Positions 1 to 9,278 of a stretch of DNA of 64,000 nucleotides are shown here, piece after piece. A model generated the notes under the pieces. That model was given only the letters and a program-made list of their open reading frames with translations. It searched no databases and was not told where the DNA came from. The DNA is from Streptococcus pyogenes (GTDB taxonomy: Bacteria > Bacillota > Bacilli > Lactobacillales > Streptococcaceae): positions 1,302,001 through 1,366,000 of the forward strand of contig NZ_LN831034.1 of assembly GCF_002055535.1 (NCBI RefSeq), given 5' to 3'. The translations under genes and the position numbers were made by a program. How positions within the stretch are numbered: the stretch's first letter is position 1; each line of letters begins with the position of its first letter.

Positions 1-16
1 CTAAAAATCCTCTTGA

Positions 17-967
17 TTACCCTGCGATAATTTGTGTTCCAGCGTTTGCTGATAGTACATTGTCAATATTTTCGAGCGATGTGATAATGGCTTTAGCATT
101 TGGTTTGTTTTCAACAAAAGCAATGGCAGCTTCCACTTTTGGTAACATACTACCTGGTGCAAATTGGTCTTGTGTGATGTATTCTTTCATTTGAGAGACA
201 GTCACTTCTTCCAATTTGGCTTGGTCAGGTTTGTTGAAGTTGACGTAAACATTATCAACTCCTGTCAAAACGATAAAGAGGTCTGCGTCCACCAATTCTG
301 AAAGGGTTTGACTAGCAAAGTCCTTGTCAATAACAGCTTCCACACCAGTCAGGGTCTTGCTAGTAGCATCTTCCACAACGGGCACACCGCCACCACCAGC
401 ACTAACCACAACAACGCCAGAATCAACGAGACTTCTGATGACATTGGCTTCTTTAATACCAACTGGTTTTGGTGATGGCACAACCTTACGCCAGCCACGA
501 CCTGCATCTTCTTTGAAACTTGCACCAGACTCCGCCATTTGTTTTTTGGCATCTTCTTCGGTAAGAAATGGACCAATTGGTTTTGTTGGGTTTTCAAAAG
601 CTGGGTCTTTGGCATCCACGATCACTTGAGTGACAACAGCTGCCACTTCTTTTTGAATACCTTGGGCTTGCAATTCATTATCGAGGGCATTAACTAACCA
701 AAAACCGATGCTACCTTCTGTCATGGCAACACAAGTATCCAAAGGCATAGCCGGATTCTTTTCAGAATCTGCTGCTGCTTGTTGTAACAAGAGATTACCA
801 ACTTGTGGGCCATTGCCGTGGGTCACGATGACTTCATGACCTTCTTTAATTAATTTAACCAGTGATTTTGATGTGGAAATCAAGGCTTCTTGTTGTGCTT
901 TTGCTGACGCATCTGTTGAAAGAATAGCATTTCCTCCAAGTGCGACTACGATTTTTTGTTTCGTCAT
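17..967 (-). CDS. arcC: Carbamate kinase
   Basis: Carbamate kinase (316 aa) catalyses the last step of the arginine deiminase pathway: carbamoyl phosphate plus ADP gives ATP, CO2 and ammonia, in the cytosol. The N-terminus has the amino-acid-kinase glycine loop ([10 protein letters not shown]), followed by the substrate-binding [10 protein letters not shown] segment near residue 50 and the GGGGVPVV stretch near residue 195. The length matches the family. It is the last gene seen in the arc operon, about 20 nt after the M20 peptidase gene, so it is probably co-transcribed from the arcA promoter. The TAA stop lies 16 bases from the window edge. Assignment is firm from motif and context. Confidence 0.96.
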   Translation of the reverse strand: MTKQKIVVALGGNAILSTDASAKAQQEALISTSKSLVKLIKEGHEVIVTHGNGPQVGNLLLQQAAADSEKNPAMPLDTCVAMTEGSIGFWLVNALDNELQAQGIQKEVAAVVTQVIVDAKDPAFENPTKPIGPFLTEEDAKKQMAESGASFKEDAGRGWRKVVPSPKPVGIKEANVIRSLVDSGVVVVSAGGGGVPVVEDATSKTLTGVEAVIDKDFASQTLSELVDADLFIVLTGVDNVYVNFNKPDQAKLEEVTVSQMKEYITQDQFAPGSMLPKVEAAIAFVENKPNAKAIITSLENIDNVLSANAGTQIIAG

Positions 968-986
968 AATTACTCCTCATATCTTG

Positions 987-2318
987 TTATCGCGTTAGTC
1001 GGTAAATAGCTTCCGCATAAATATCCATAGCGCGGTAAGCATCCGCTAAAACAATATGTTCATTTTCTTGGTGTTCCGTTTGAACAGCATCAGGGAAAAG
1101 GGCACCAAAGGCAACACAATTCTTCATTGTTCTAGCAAAGGTTGCCCCTCCTGATGATTGGGCAGGGCTTTGATCACCTGTTTTTTTCCGATAGACAGAT
1201 AACAAGGTTGTTACCAATTCACTGTCTAATGGCACATATAATGGGGCCAAATAATCAAATTCTTCATAGGTTAGGCCGTATTCTTGTGCTTTTTGGCTTA
1301 ATTGTTGGACTAATTTTTCCTTATCTGCCAAAACTGGAATCCGAATATCTAGGCGAATTTCTGCCTTGTCTTTGGTTAAGGTAAGCCCTGCGGCATTAAA
1401 GCTTAATTTGCCTGAAGGTTCATCTTCGATTCTGCCAAAAATATTAAGTGCTCTGCCATCTTCATCAATGACATTAGCAAGAAAATCAAGGGTTTTGTTA
1501 GGTTCAAGGACCACTAAAGCCTTGGCAAGCCTAATCATAGCGTTGATGCCATCGGGAGCATCTTTAGCATGTTGGGCGAGACCATAAACCGTTAATTCTC
1601 CCTCTTTGACGACGTACTCAAAGCCAAGCTTATCTAGTTCTTTTTGTAAAGCCTCAAGCTTATCACCTTGATAAGAGGCTCTTGCAGGAACAACATTGTA
1701 GGCTTGTCCGATTTCAAGTGACAGTTTATCAGAACCTTTCCCCACTAATTTTGCCTGAAGTAGGCCTTTTTCGGCATAGGTTAAAGGGAAACTTGAATCA
1801 GGAGCAAACCCAAAGGTAGCCTGTTCTTCTACATCATTGTAGCGATTCATACACCGCCACAAAGTTTCTTCATCTGTTCCGAAAATAAAACGAATGCGTT
1901 TATTAAAGGTAACGCCTGCATCTATCAAGGCTTTGGTGGCAAATAGCGCCATCATAGTAGGCCCTTTATCGTCTTGAGTGCCTCGACCAAATAAACAGCC
2001 GTCTGCCTCAACACAGTCAAAAGGATCTGTCTTCCATAACTGACGATCTCCTTCTGGAACAACGTCCAAATGGCAAAGAATAGCCAAGACCTCTTTTTGG
2101 TCACCTAACTCAGCATAGCCATAGTAACCTTCAGGATCAATATAAGTATGAAAACCAAGACCTTGACATAAGTCTAAGGTTGCTTCGAGAACATCTTGAA
2201 TGGCCTGTCCAAAAGGTGTGCCATTTTCTCCTTCATGACAAACAGAAGGGTAAGAAACGATCTGTTTAATGGCAGCTACACAGGCCTCTTGATGTTTAGG
2301 TGTGATATAGGATTCCAT
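987..2318 (-). CDS. M20 family dipeptidase (Xaa-His/PepV-like) of the arc operon
   Basis: A 443-residue M20 metallopeptidase. Metal-site motifs are HLDVVPEG near residue 83 and GTQDDKGPTMMAL near residue 114, with the catalytic GTDEETLWRCMNRY segment near residue 147; the last is typical of PepV/Sapep-type dipeptidases, which cleave dipeptides in the cytosol. It lies between arcD and arcC with short gaps (16 and 19 nt), so it probably belongs to the arginine operon and may release arginine from dipeptides. That role is inferred from position; the peptidase family is clear. The start (ATG at 2318) follows a good Shine-Dalgarno sequence (AGGAGG). Confidence 0.9.
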   Translation of the reverse strand: MESYITPKHQEACVAAIKQIVSYPSVCHEGENGTPFGQAIQDVLEATLDLCQGLGFHTYIDPEGYYGYAELGDQKEVLAILCHLDVVPEGDRQLWKTDPFDCVEADGCLFGRGTQDDKGPTMMALFATKALIDAGVTFNKRIRFIFGTDEETLWRCMNRYNDVEEQATFGFAPDSSFPLTYAEKGLLQAKLVGKGSDKLSLEIGQAYNVVPARASYQGDKLEALQKELDKLGFEYVVKEGELTVYGLAQHAKDAPDGINAMIRLAKALVVLEPNKTLDFLANVIDEDGRALNIFGRIEDEPSGKLSFNAAGLTLTKDKAEIRLDIRIPVLADKEKLVQQLSQKAQEYGLTYEEFDYLAPLYVPLDSELVTTLLSVYRKKTGDQSPAQSSGGATFARTMKNCVAFGALFPDAVQTEHQENEHIVLADAYRAMDIYAEAIYRLTR

Positions 2319-2334
2319 AGGAACCTCCTATCTG

Positions 2335-3828
2335 TTAAAAGAATGTTGCAACTACAAGTAATAGCACGCTTACAAGCATCACCATTACAATAAATTTACC
2401 AATGAATTTCCACCAAGTACCAAGGTCAACGCGACCAAGCGCAAGTGCTCCCATAACGATTGCTGAAGTTGGAGAAATCATGTTTAAGATTCCAGAAGCT
2501 GACTGGAAGGCTGTAATAACAAGGTGAGCAGGGACATTTGAGAATTGTCCAAGCGGTGCCATAATTCCCATTGTAGCCCCAGCAAGTCCTGATGTTGATG
2601 GAATCAAGAAGGACATTGGGAGGTAGAAAATATAAGCTAATATCACAAAAACTTGAGAAGATAAACCAGAAAGACTTGTTTCACCTAAGTGTAAGATAGT
2701 GGCTGTAATCATACCACCATTCATGATAACTTGAATACCGCGTGCAATAGCACAGATCATGGCAACACCTAAAAATTCACCTGCACCAGTCAAAAAAGAG
2801 CTAAAAAAGTCTTCTTCACTCATACGATAAACAATAGCAACTAAGACACCCATCATGATAAAGAGCATGGTGATTTCTGGGAAATACCAAGTACCAAATG
2901 CTCCCATGGTTTTCCCAATAACTCCCCCTAAGATAGGCATTGTGGTTAACCAAGTATTGATATTAGTAAAGAATTTGATGCCAAAATCTTCCCACGGAAT
3001 CAAACTAAGAATCATAATGACAAAGGTCAAAGTAAAAATGGTCAAAACGTTTCGTTGGCGCTTGTTTAAGTCTTCTCCAGAATTTTGCAACTGGAAGAGT
3101 TCCTTATGCTCTTCTTCCTTGTCTGCAACCAATGATTTACTTGGGTCTTCTTCAATCTTACTAGCGTAATTGTAAACAAACCAAATAGACATGCCGACAA
3201 GAATAACCCATTGGATAACACGCCAAATCATTCCATCTGCAATGCTGACACCAGCAGCATCAGCTGCTACACCAGTTGCAAATGGGTTAATAGTGGAGGC
3301 TAGACACCCAATTTGAGAACCAATCAAAATAATGGCTACAGCAACAATACTGTCAAAACCAACCGCAATCATAACAGGAATTAAAAGTGGGTAAAAGGCC
3401 ATGGTTTCTTCCCCCATACCATAGGTCGTTCCACCTAGAGCAAACAAAGGGATTAAAATAGCAATCAGCATTTTTTCTCTACCTTTGTTTTTACGAACCA
3501 CTGACGCAATCCCTGTGTCAAGAGCACCTGTTTTGTTGACAACTCCTAAAAAGCCCCCAACCATTAAGATAAAGAAAGACACTTGAATAGCACCATCAGT
3601 GCCTTCAACACCTAACATGCCTCGAACGGGAGCCATCAAGATGTCAAAAAATCCTTGAGGATTGGATGCTACTGTTTTGTAGGTTCCTGAAATAACACCA
3701 CCGCCCTTAGCGGTTTCGTAGGCGCCAGCTGGAATAAACCAAGTTAACACTGCCATGATGGCTATAATGATAAAAAGAACGGTGTAAGAAGAAGGAATTC
3801 TAAAACCCCGTTTTTTTTCTTCTGTCAT
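2335..3828 (-). CDS. arcD: Arginine/ornithine antiporter (YfcC-type)
   Basis: A 497-residue polytopic membrane protein with about 11-13 hydrophobic helices and a short charged N-terminus (MTEEKKRGFRIP). The sequence is of the YfcC/C4-dicarboxylate-anaerobic-carrier-like family rather than the classical APC-type ArcD; streptococcal arc operons use this family as the arginine/ornithine exchanger. Visible signatures are the GGTTYGMGEETMAFYPLL segment near residue 132 and a GSQIGCLASTINPF loop near residue 172. The exchanger brings in arginine and exports ornithine without energy cost. It sits between arcB and the dipeptidase gene; a hairpin just upstream may lower its expression relative to arcB. 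Substrate is inferred from operon context. Confidence 0.9.
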   Translation of the reverse strand: MTEEKKRGFRIPSSYTVLFIIIAIMAVLTWFIPAGAYETAKGGGVISGTYKTVASNPQGFFDILMAPVRGMLGVEGTDGAIQVSFFILMVGGFLGVVNKTGALDTGIASVVRKNKGREKMLIAILIPLFALGGTTYGMGEETMAFYPLLIPVMIAVGFDSIVAVAIILIGSQIGCLASTINPFATGVAADAAGVSIADGMIWRVIQWVILVGMSIWFVYNYASKIEEDPSKSLVADKEEEHKELFQLQNSGEDLNKRQRNVLTIFTLTFVIMILSLIPWEDFGIKFFTNINTWLTTMPILGGVIGKTMGAFGTWYFPEITMLFIMMGVLVAIVYRMSEEDFFSSFLTGAGEFLGVAMICAIARGIQVIMNGGMITATILHLGETSLSGLSSQVFVILAYIFYLPMSFLIPSTSGLAGATMGIMAPLGQFSNVPAHLVITAFQSASGILNMISPTSAIVMGALALGRVDLGTWWKFIGKFIVMVMLVSVLLLVVATFF

Positions 3829-3849
3829 AATGATTACCTCTTACCTTTT

Positions 3850-3903
3850 CATAAAAATAAGCCGTTCTAGTTCCGGTCAAGGACGCGAAAACCAGAACGA
3901 CTT
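3850..3903 (-). terminator. Intercistronic hairpin between arcB and arcD (attenuating terminator)
   Basis: On the minus strand a stem of about 10 bp (3894-3903 with 3859-3868, one G-U pair, plus an extension of the stem) is followed by a T-rich run (3850-3858). It lies in the 169-nt arcB-arcD gap. It looks like a partial intrinsic terminator or a processing/stability hairpin giving less arcD-arcC mRNA than arcA-arcB mRNA. The effect on expression is inferred. Confidence 0.6.
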
Positions 3904-3997
3904 GTCATGTAGTTAAAGTACGTTTTTAAGTAGTTAAATTGTTAAATTAAAGGGGTCACATTGATATGTGAAATGAGTTAAGGAGTACCAGTCCTTA

Positions 3998-5011
3998 TTA
4001 CACTTTTGGAATAAAGAGGTTACCAAGGGTTGCTGCCATAACCGCTTTGATAGTGTGCATGCGGTTTTCAGCTTGGTCAAAATGACGAGCGTATTTGCTG
4101 CGGAAGACTTCATCAGTGACTTCCATTTCTTTCACGCCGAATTTTTCAGCAACGTCTTTACCATAAACGGTATTTGTGTCATGGAAAGCTGGCAAGCAGT
4201 GCAAGAAGATAAGCTTGTCATTTCCTGCTTTTTGAACAAGGTCCATGTTGACTTGATATGGTTGAAGCAATTCAACACGTTCTTTGAATTTGTCTTCTTC
4301 ACCCATTGATACCCAAACATCTGTGTAAAGCACGTCTGCGCCTTTAACAGCTTCGTCAGCATCTTCTGTGATAAGGATACGAGCGCCACTTTCTTTAGCA
4401 TAGCCTTCAGCCAATGTCACAATCTCTTCTTCTGGGAAAAGTTCTTTTGGTGAGAAGATATGAACATTAACACCAAGGATAGCACCAGTCACAAGAAGGG
4501 AATTGGCAACGTTATTACGCCCGTCACCACAGTAAACAAGGGTAAGGCCTTCAAGTTTGCCAAAGTTTTCTTTCACTGTTAAATAGTCAGCAAGCATTTG
4601 GGTTGGGTGCCATTCATCAGTCAAACCATTCCAAACTGGCACACCTGAGAATTCTGCCAATTCTTCAACCATGCGTTGGCTAAAGCCACGGAATTCAATC
4701 CCATCAAACATACGACCCAATACTTTAGCAGTGTCTTCTGTTGATTCTTTTTTACCAAGTTGGATGTCATTGGCACCGAGGTATTCTGGGTGAGCACCTA
4801 GGTCAATGGCTGCTGTTGTAAAAGCTGCACGCGTACGAGTTGATGTTTTTTCAAACAAGAGGGCAATGTTTTTACCTTCTAAGTAGTGATGAGGCACACC
4901 ACGTTTTTTCAAATCTTTCAAATGTGCTGAAAAATCAATAAGGTATTCTAATTCAGCGCGTGTAAAATCTTTTTCTGCTAGGAAGCTACGTCCTTGAAAT
5001 ACTTGTGTCAT
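3998..5011 (-). CDS. arcB: Ornithine carbamoyltransferase, catabolic
   Basis: Ornithine carbamoyltransferase, 337 aa, acting here in the catabolic direction (citrulline plus phosphate to ornithine and carbamoyl phosphate). The carbamoyl-phosphate site STRTR is near residue 57, the HPTQ motif lies in [10 protein letters not shown] near residue 135, and the ornithine-binding/catalytic HCLP motif (LHCLPAFHD) near residue 272. Full length for the family. It lies between the acetyltransferase gene (39 nt away) and arcD; a hairpin follows the stop codon. The start at 5011 is preceded by an AAGGAG-like ribosome site. Identification is secure. Confidence 0.96.
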   Translation of the reverse strand: MTQVFQGRSFLAEKDFTRAELEYLIDFSAHLKDLKKRGVPHHYLEGKNIALLFEKTSTRTRAAFTTAAIDLGAHPEYLGANDIQLGKKESTEDTAKVLGRMFDGIEFRGFSQRMVEELAEFSGVPVWNGLTDEWHPTQMLADYLTVKENFGKLEGLTLVYCGDGRNNVANSLLVTGAILGVNVHIFSPKELFPEEEIVTLAEGYAKESGARILITEDADEAVKGADVLYTDVWVSMGEEDKFKERVELLQPYQVNMDLVQKAGNDKLIFLHCLPAFHDTNTVYGKDVAEKFGVKEMEVTDEVFRSKYARHFDQAENRMHTIKAVMAATLGNLFIPKV

Positions 5012-5050
5012 CTATTGTCTCCTTCGAGTGTTAACTGTAATCTGTTTTGA

Positions 5051-5479
5051 TTAATTATTTTTTGTGAGATAGAGATAGCAGCCTAATAGACCACCAACAA
5101 TCGCAATTAGCATTGCTATGTCCATATTCTTCTCCCATTTAAGAATGGTTTTTGCAAGGGACTGACAATACTCACCATCTTCTAAACACTTGGGACCATA
5201 GGACTGATAACCTAGGTTTTCATAAAAGGTTTGTGCTGTCAGTTCACTGTGAATGGTTAGTTGGTAAAAGCCTTCTCGTCTGGTATAAGTTTCGAGCGCT
5301 TCAGTGACTTTGGCACCATAACCGCAACCACAATAATCTGCTAAGGTTACAATGCGTGTCAATCGTGCTTCTATTTTCGTTTCAGCTAAAAATTGTCCTG
5401 TTGAAACGGGCTGGTCATTGTCATAAACGACTGCATAAACCGTTCTTGTTTCGTCATTGGCATCAAATTTATCTGCCAT
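5051..5479 (-). CDS. GNAT-family acetyltransferase with C-terminal transmembrane tail (arc operon)
   Basis: A 142-residue GNAT-type N-acetyltransferase. The acetyl-CoA loop region [16 protein letters not shown] is near residue 50, followed by the [12 protein letters not shown] strand near residue 85. It lies between arcA and arcB, as in the group A arc operon; its substrate is unknown. Unusual: the final 24 residues (from Met-119) form one hydrophobic helix with a short positive tail ([20 protein letters not shown]), not part of a GNAT fold. The in-frame ATG at 5125-5123 has a GGGAG ribosome site six bases upstream, so a separate membrane microprotein could be made. Family is clear; function is not known. 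Confidence 0.85.
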   Translation of the reverse strand: MADKFDANDETRTVYAVVYDNDQPVSTGQFLAETKIEARLTRIVTLADYCGCGYGAKVTEALETYTRREGFYQLTIHSELTAQTFYENLGYQSYGPKCLEDGEYCQSLAKTILKWEKNMDIAMLIAIVGGLLGCYLYLTKNN

Positions 5480-5578
5480 GACAAAATTTCATTGAAGGAC
5501 AAAGACACAGAAGCGAAGATAAACACTAGCTGCCCTTTAAAAAGGCTTCTGACCTATAACCACCTTTACCATAGCTTA

Positions 5579-6814
5579 TTAAATATCTTCACGTTCAAAT
5601 GGCATTGACATACAACGAGGTCCACCACGACCGCGAACCAATTCACTTCCGTGAATCTTGATCAACTTCAAGCCTTTAGATTCAAGAATGGCATTGGTAA
5701 TGGTGTTACGGTTATAAACCACAACCACACCTGGTGCGATGGTCAAGGTATTAGAACCATCGTTCCATTGTTCACGACCTGCTGCTACTAAGTTGTCACC
5801 ACCACAACGGATAAGGTCAACTTTTTCAACACCAAGGTTAGCAGCAAGAAGTTCTGCTAAATCACCTTTTTCTTCAACGATATGAAGTTCTTCATTGTCG
5901 TAAGTGACAGAGTAAACACGAAGGTCGCCTTCAATTTCTGGGTGAATGGTGAATTTGTCATAGTCAACCATGGTAAAGACAGTGTCTAAGTGCATAAATT
6001 TACGGTTATTTGCAAATTCAAAGGCCAATACTTTCTTGAAGCCAAGGTTTTGTTTAAAGATGTTAACCAACAATTTTTCAATAGAAGCAGCATCTGTACG
6101 TTGAGAAATACCAACCGCAAGCACATCTTTTGAAAGAACAAGTTCGTCCCCACCTTCAATGCGAGTGGTTTCATTACGGTCATAAACCATAGGCACTTTG
6201 CCACCACCATAAATTGGGTGATGAGTGAAAATGTATTTACCATAAAGGGTTTCACGGTTACGGGTTTCTGAGAACATGTGGTTAAGAGAAACACCTGTAC
6301 CGATAGTTGCGAATGGGTCCCGTGTGAAATAAAGGTTTGGCATTGGGTCGATGGCAAATGGGTAATTGGATTCAACCAAGTCAGTCAAGCCTTTTTCAGA
6401 TGCTGGGATCTCTGGAAGTTCAGATTTTTGAACTCCTGCCATGGTTTTTTCAATCAATTCTTGATTGTCTTCGATAGCCATCAACAATTCACGAATGGCT
6501 TTTTTAGTAGCTCTTCCACGGATATTAGCTTCACTTAGGTATTCATCGATGAAAGCTTCGCGAATTTCTGGAGTGACAAGAGATTCTGCAGCTAAGGTCT
6601 CAAGGTACAAGACTTCAATACCTTCGTCACGCAAAGCTTGGGCAAAAGCATCATGTTCTTTTTGGGCATCCTCTAAGAATGGAATATCATCAAACAACAA
6701 GCGTTCCAAGTAGTCTGGCATAAGATTTTCAATTTCTTTACCGGGTCTGTGGAGCAACACTTTTTTTAATTTTCCAATTTCAGAATAAACATGAATTGGT
6801 GTTTGAGCAGTCAT
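5579..6814 (-). CDS. arcA: Arginine deiminase
   Basis: Arginine deiminase, 411 aa, hydrolyses arginine to citrulline and ammonia in the cytosol, the entry step of the pathway and the main acid-stress ammonia source. Motifs in order: FTRDPF near residue 165, [13 protein letters not shown] near residue 220, the catalytic HLDTVF segment near residue 275, and the nucleophilic cysteine in [17 protein letters not shown] at the C-terminus (about Cys-401). Length is normal. It is the first gene of the operon; a roughly 270-bp upstream region has catabolite-control elements. In group A streptococci the enzyme is also known as streptococcal acid glycoprotein (established knowledge). Confidence 0.97.
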
Positions 6815-6935
6815 AAGAATTACCTCTTTCTAATTGGTTTTTGTGAATTCACCGTCAAGATTCTTAACTCTTGCTTATATTCCTAGTGTACTCCTTAAAA
6901 AAGATAAAAATAGGGTATTTCTCACAGCTATTTTG

Positions 6936-6949
6936 AGTAATCGCTTACA
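6936..6949 (-). promoter_or_regulatory. cre (CcpA) element upstream of arcA
   Basis: On the minus strand this 14-mer reads TGTAAGCGATTACT, matching the cre consensus TGWAANCGNTNWCA at all but the last base. It lies about 122 bp upstream of the arcA start, fitting the known carbon catabolite repression of streptococcal arc operons. The rest of the 6815-7087 gap is AT-rich and holds a weaker cre-like match (6982-6995, two mismatches) and an AT-rich partial palindrome near 7016-7035 that could be an ARG box or a Crp/Fnr-type site; neither is called firmly. Confidence 0.7.
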
Positions 6950-7087
6950 TTTTTTGAGCGTTGTTTTTATTTTTATAGATTTGTATTCGTTTACTTGTAT
7001 GTTTTTTACATCTTAGTGTAAAAATTTATACTTATAAATTAAAATAAGTCAGAAAAACTTTTAAAATAAAGTGTTCTGACCTTTAAT

Positions 7088-7768
7088 TCACTTTGTGTAT
7101 TGTAAAAAATAGTCTTTATCTAGATAAGTCAAATACTTACCTTTTATGGTAATCAATTCTTGCTTCTTCAAATCTCTAAGCACATGGCTAACTGTTTCTC
7201 TTGTCGTCCCACTTATTTGAGCAATATCTGTTGTTGTTAATTGAAAAGGTAAGGTATCACTGTCTTTACCCATTTCAACCAGCAAAATCGCCAGAGATTG
7301 AATCACACGAGAACTAGCACTTGATGTAATCAAGTTTCGGACCCTCAACTCATGTAACTCGAGCAGCTTAGACATCTTACTATATAAGTGTTTCATTTGT
7401 AGACGATTTTCAAGCGAATAATCTTCAAATAAATCGACTGGAAAGTAAAAATAAGTCACGTCTGTCATGGCTACCACTGAAAAATGGTAATAATCATCTG
7501 TAAAGAGGCCACCGTAAGGAAAAATGGTGCCGTGTCTGATGAAATCCGTATACATGAAGGTTCCTGATTGATCGGACTGCTCCACCTTGAAATAACCAGA
7601 GGTCACTAGAAAAAGCTTATCTCTTTTATCTCCCTCAAAAAAAAGGATATGGTCCTTTTTAGCTTTTCGGAATTCCATCTGCCCTACAATTTTGTCAAAT
7701 TGTTCAATAGAAAAGTAGCGAAAATCGTTTAGTTTTCTAAGGTATTGATAATCTTCTCTTCGAATCAC
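7088..7768 (-). CDS. Crp/Fnr-family transcriptional regulator of the arc operon
   Basis: A 226-residue Crp/Fnr-type regulator: N-terminal cyclic-nucleotide-binding-like beta roll (about residues 20-130), dimer helix (about 135-165) and C-terminal winged helix with LTTTDIAQISGTTRETVSHVLRDL near residues 178-201. It has no cysteine at all, so it cannot carry an Fnr iron-sulfur cluster, and it lacks an evident cAMP-binding glycine/arginine signature. It lies upstream of arcA on the same strand and next to the divergent argR gene, the usual place of the ArcR/Flp-like activators of streptococcal arginine deiminase operons. The signal sensed is unknown; the regulatory role is inferred from family and place. 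Confidence 0.88.
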   Translation of the reverse strand: MIRREDYQYLRKLNDFRYFSIEQFDKIVGQMEFRKAKKDHILFFEGDKRDKLFLVTSGYFKVEQSDQSGTFMYTDFIRHGTIFPYGGLFTDDYYHFSVVAMTDVTYFYFPVDLFEDYSLENRLQMKHLYSKMSKLLELHELRVRNLITSSASSRVIQSLAILLVEMGKDSDTLPFQLTTTDIAQISGTTRETVSHVLRDLKKQELITIKGKYLTYLDKDYFLQYTK

Positions 7769-7821
7769 ACAAATCTCCTTTTTCTAAACATCATCTTTAT
7801 TTTACCATAAAAAAGCCATTT

Positions 7822-7835
7822 TGTAAGCGGTTCAT
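7822..7835 (+). promoter_or_regulatory. cre-like half site in the crp/argR divergent promoter region
   Basis: The plus strand reads TGTAAGCGGTTCAT: the left half fits the cre consensus perfectly, the right half poorly (two mismatches). It lies just upstream of the argR -35 box, where CcpA could affect either divergent gene. Weak call. Confidence 0.35.
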
Positions 7836-7842
7836 CAAAAAC

Positions 7843-7871
7843 TTTACACCTTCTCCTCTTTTTGCTATACT
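7843..7871 (+). promoter_or_regulatory. Promoter of the argR-family gene
   Basis: A -35 box TTTACA (7843-7848), 17-bp spacer and -10 box TATACT (7866-7871) form a near-consensus sigma-A promoter. Transcription would begin near 7878, about 30 bases before the ATG at 7910, with an AAGGAAG ribosome site between. Confidence 0.75.
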
Positions 7872-7909
7872 CGGATTGTTATCAATTACGTTAAAGGAAG
7901 ATTATAACA

Positions 7910-8383
7910 ATGAATAAGAAAGAGACGCGTCACCAACTCATACGTTCCCTCATCTCTGAGACAACTATACATACACAGCAAGAATTACAAGAACGGTTGC
8001 AAAAAAATGGCATCACGATCACTCAGGCTACCCTATCACGTGACATGAAGGAATTGAACCTGGTCAAAGTAACTTCTGGAAACGACACACACTATGAAGC
8101 GTTAGCCATTTCACAAACCCGCTGGGAACATCGTCTTCGTTTTTACATGGAAGACGCTTTGGTCATGTTAAAGATAGTTCAACATCAAATTATTTTAAAA
8201 ACGTTACCTGGACTAGCCCAATCCTTTGGCTCCATTTTAGATGCCATGCAAATTCCAGAAATTGTAGCAACGGTCTGTGGTGATGATACTTGCTTGATTG
8301 TCTGTGAAGACAATGAGCAAGCTAAGGCCTGTTACGAAACCCTTAGTCATTACACGCCACCATTCTTCTTTAGTAACAAATAA
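7910..8383 (+). CDS. argR: ArgR/AhrC-family arginine regulator
   Basis: A 157-residue ArgR-family repressor/activator. The N-terminal winged helix (residues 1-70) has the hallmark [18 protein letters not shown] recognition segment; the C-terminal oligomerisation/arginine-binding domain has [17 protein letters not shown] near residue 125, where the paired acidic residues contact arginine in the family. It diverges from the crp-like gene beside the arc operon, so it is likely the local ArgR paralogue that couples arc expression to arginine. Group A strains usually carry more than one ArgR homologue, so paralogue naming is uncertain; the family is sure. Confidence 0.9.
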
Positions 8384-8457
8384 GGCTTAACAGAAAACCT
8401 CTATGTGATATACGACCTCATCCTCACCTTTTGCTAGGACAGCAGTAAAATCTCATC

Positions 8458-8511
8458 AAAAAGCGAGTAAACGAAAACCTAAATGACAGGACATTCGTTT
8501 ACTCGCTTTTT
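8458..8511. terminator. Bidirectional intrinsic terminator between convergent genes
   Basis: A perfect 18-bp inverted repeat (8458-8475 with 8494-8511) whose ends are five A and five T residues, with an 18-base loop. It works for argR (plus) and the B3/B4-domain gene (minus), which converge here. Confidence 0.92.
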
Positions 8512-8548
8512 GTTAACCTTCTATTTTTACACAGCTCATCCTACTAAT

Positions 8549-9265
8549 CTAGTTTTCTGTAAAAAGTGGCACGTGTGGATTGTCTTTATCCAACACATGC
8601 ACAGAAGTGATTGCATGAAGGTACATTTTTGCGCTGCCTTCAATGAATTTCAGAGCTTCTTGCAATCTATTTTGACCTTCTTGATCAAGAGCTTCGATAA
8701 TCAGAAATGCATTTTTGGTGTGTTCTGTCACCATGGTGCGTTCGCCATCTCGCCAGTTAAGGCAACGACAAACCGCTCCAATATCATCTTTATAACAGAG
8801 TTCATTTGGCAAGGTTGGGTTGTTGTCAGCATCCCCAATCAAGTAAAAGTCGTCACCACCATCTGTTATCGTCAGACGCAAATCTCCGATAAAACTGTCA
8901 CTATCTTCGGCTCCAGCAGGTAAACCAAAACGTAGACTAGCCGCATTATAAATATCCACTAGTGGGTTAATAGACGGAATGCTTTGACCATTTGACACCC
9001 GCTTGAGAAGGGCTTCAATGCTAGAGCGAGCTCCTTTTTTGGTTTTAAAGTGTTGATAGGCCTTGCGGTAGACTTGAACCACCTGATTATCACTAAAATT
9101 GTCTGCTGTTAAATAAGCTTTTGCTAACTCATGGCTGTCTGCTAAGAGCTGTTTGACATCTTCTGGTGACTCTGCTTGGTTCTGAACATCCTTTAATAAG
9201 ACGACACCTAGTTTGGCACCTGGAAAAAGTTCCCAAAAACTTTGATCTGCTACAAATTCAACCAT
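8549..9265 (-). CDS. B3/B4-domain protein (Phe-tRNA-synthetase-beta-like)
   Basis: A 238-residue protein of the COG3382-type family, which resembles the B3/B4 tRNA-binding/editing domain of phenylalanyl-tRNA synthetase beta. Recognisable features are the SSIEALLKRVSNGQSIPSIN segment near residue 80, NPLVDIYNAASLRFGLPAG near residue 100 and GAVCRCLNWRDGERT near residue 163. Free-standing members are thought to be tRNA or amino-acid editing factors, but the substrate here is not known. It follows an MmcQ/YjbR-like gene by 13 nt, so the two are likely co-transcribed. Confidence 0.82.
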   Translation of the reverse strand: MVEFVADQSFWELFPGAKLGVVLLKDVQNQAESPEDVKQLLADSHELAKAYLTADNFSDNQVVQVYRKAYQHFKTKKGARSSIEALLKRVSNGQSIPSINPLVDIYNAASLRFGLPAGAEDSDSFIGDLRLTITDGGDDFYLIGDADNNPTLPNELCYKDDIGAVCRCLNWRDGERTMVTEHTKNAFLIIEALDQEGQNRLQEALKFIEGSAKMYLHAITSVHVLDKDNPHVPLFTEN

Positions 9266-9278
9266 CTCTTATTCTCCT

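Noticed and set aside
7016-7035. ARG box or Fnr-type site in the arcA upstream region
   Set aside because: Only a loose AT-rich palindrome; cannot be told from background without a matrix scan.
8483-8923. A 146-codon plus-strand frame opposite the B3/B4-domain gene
   Set aside because: Antisense to a well-supported gene with family motifs; no ribosome site, and its start lies in the terminator.
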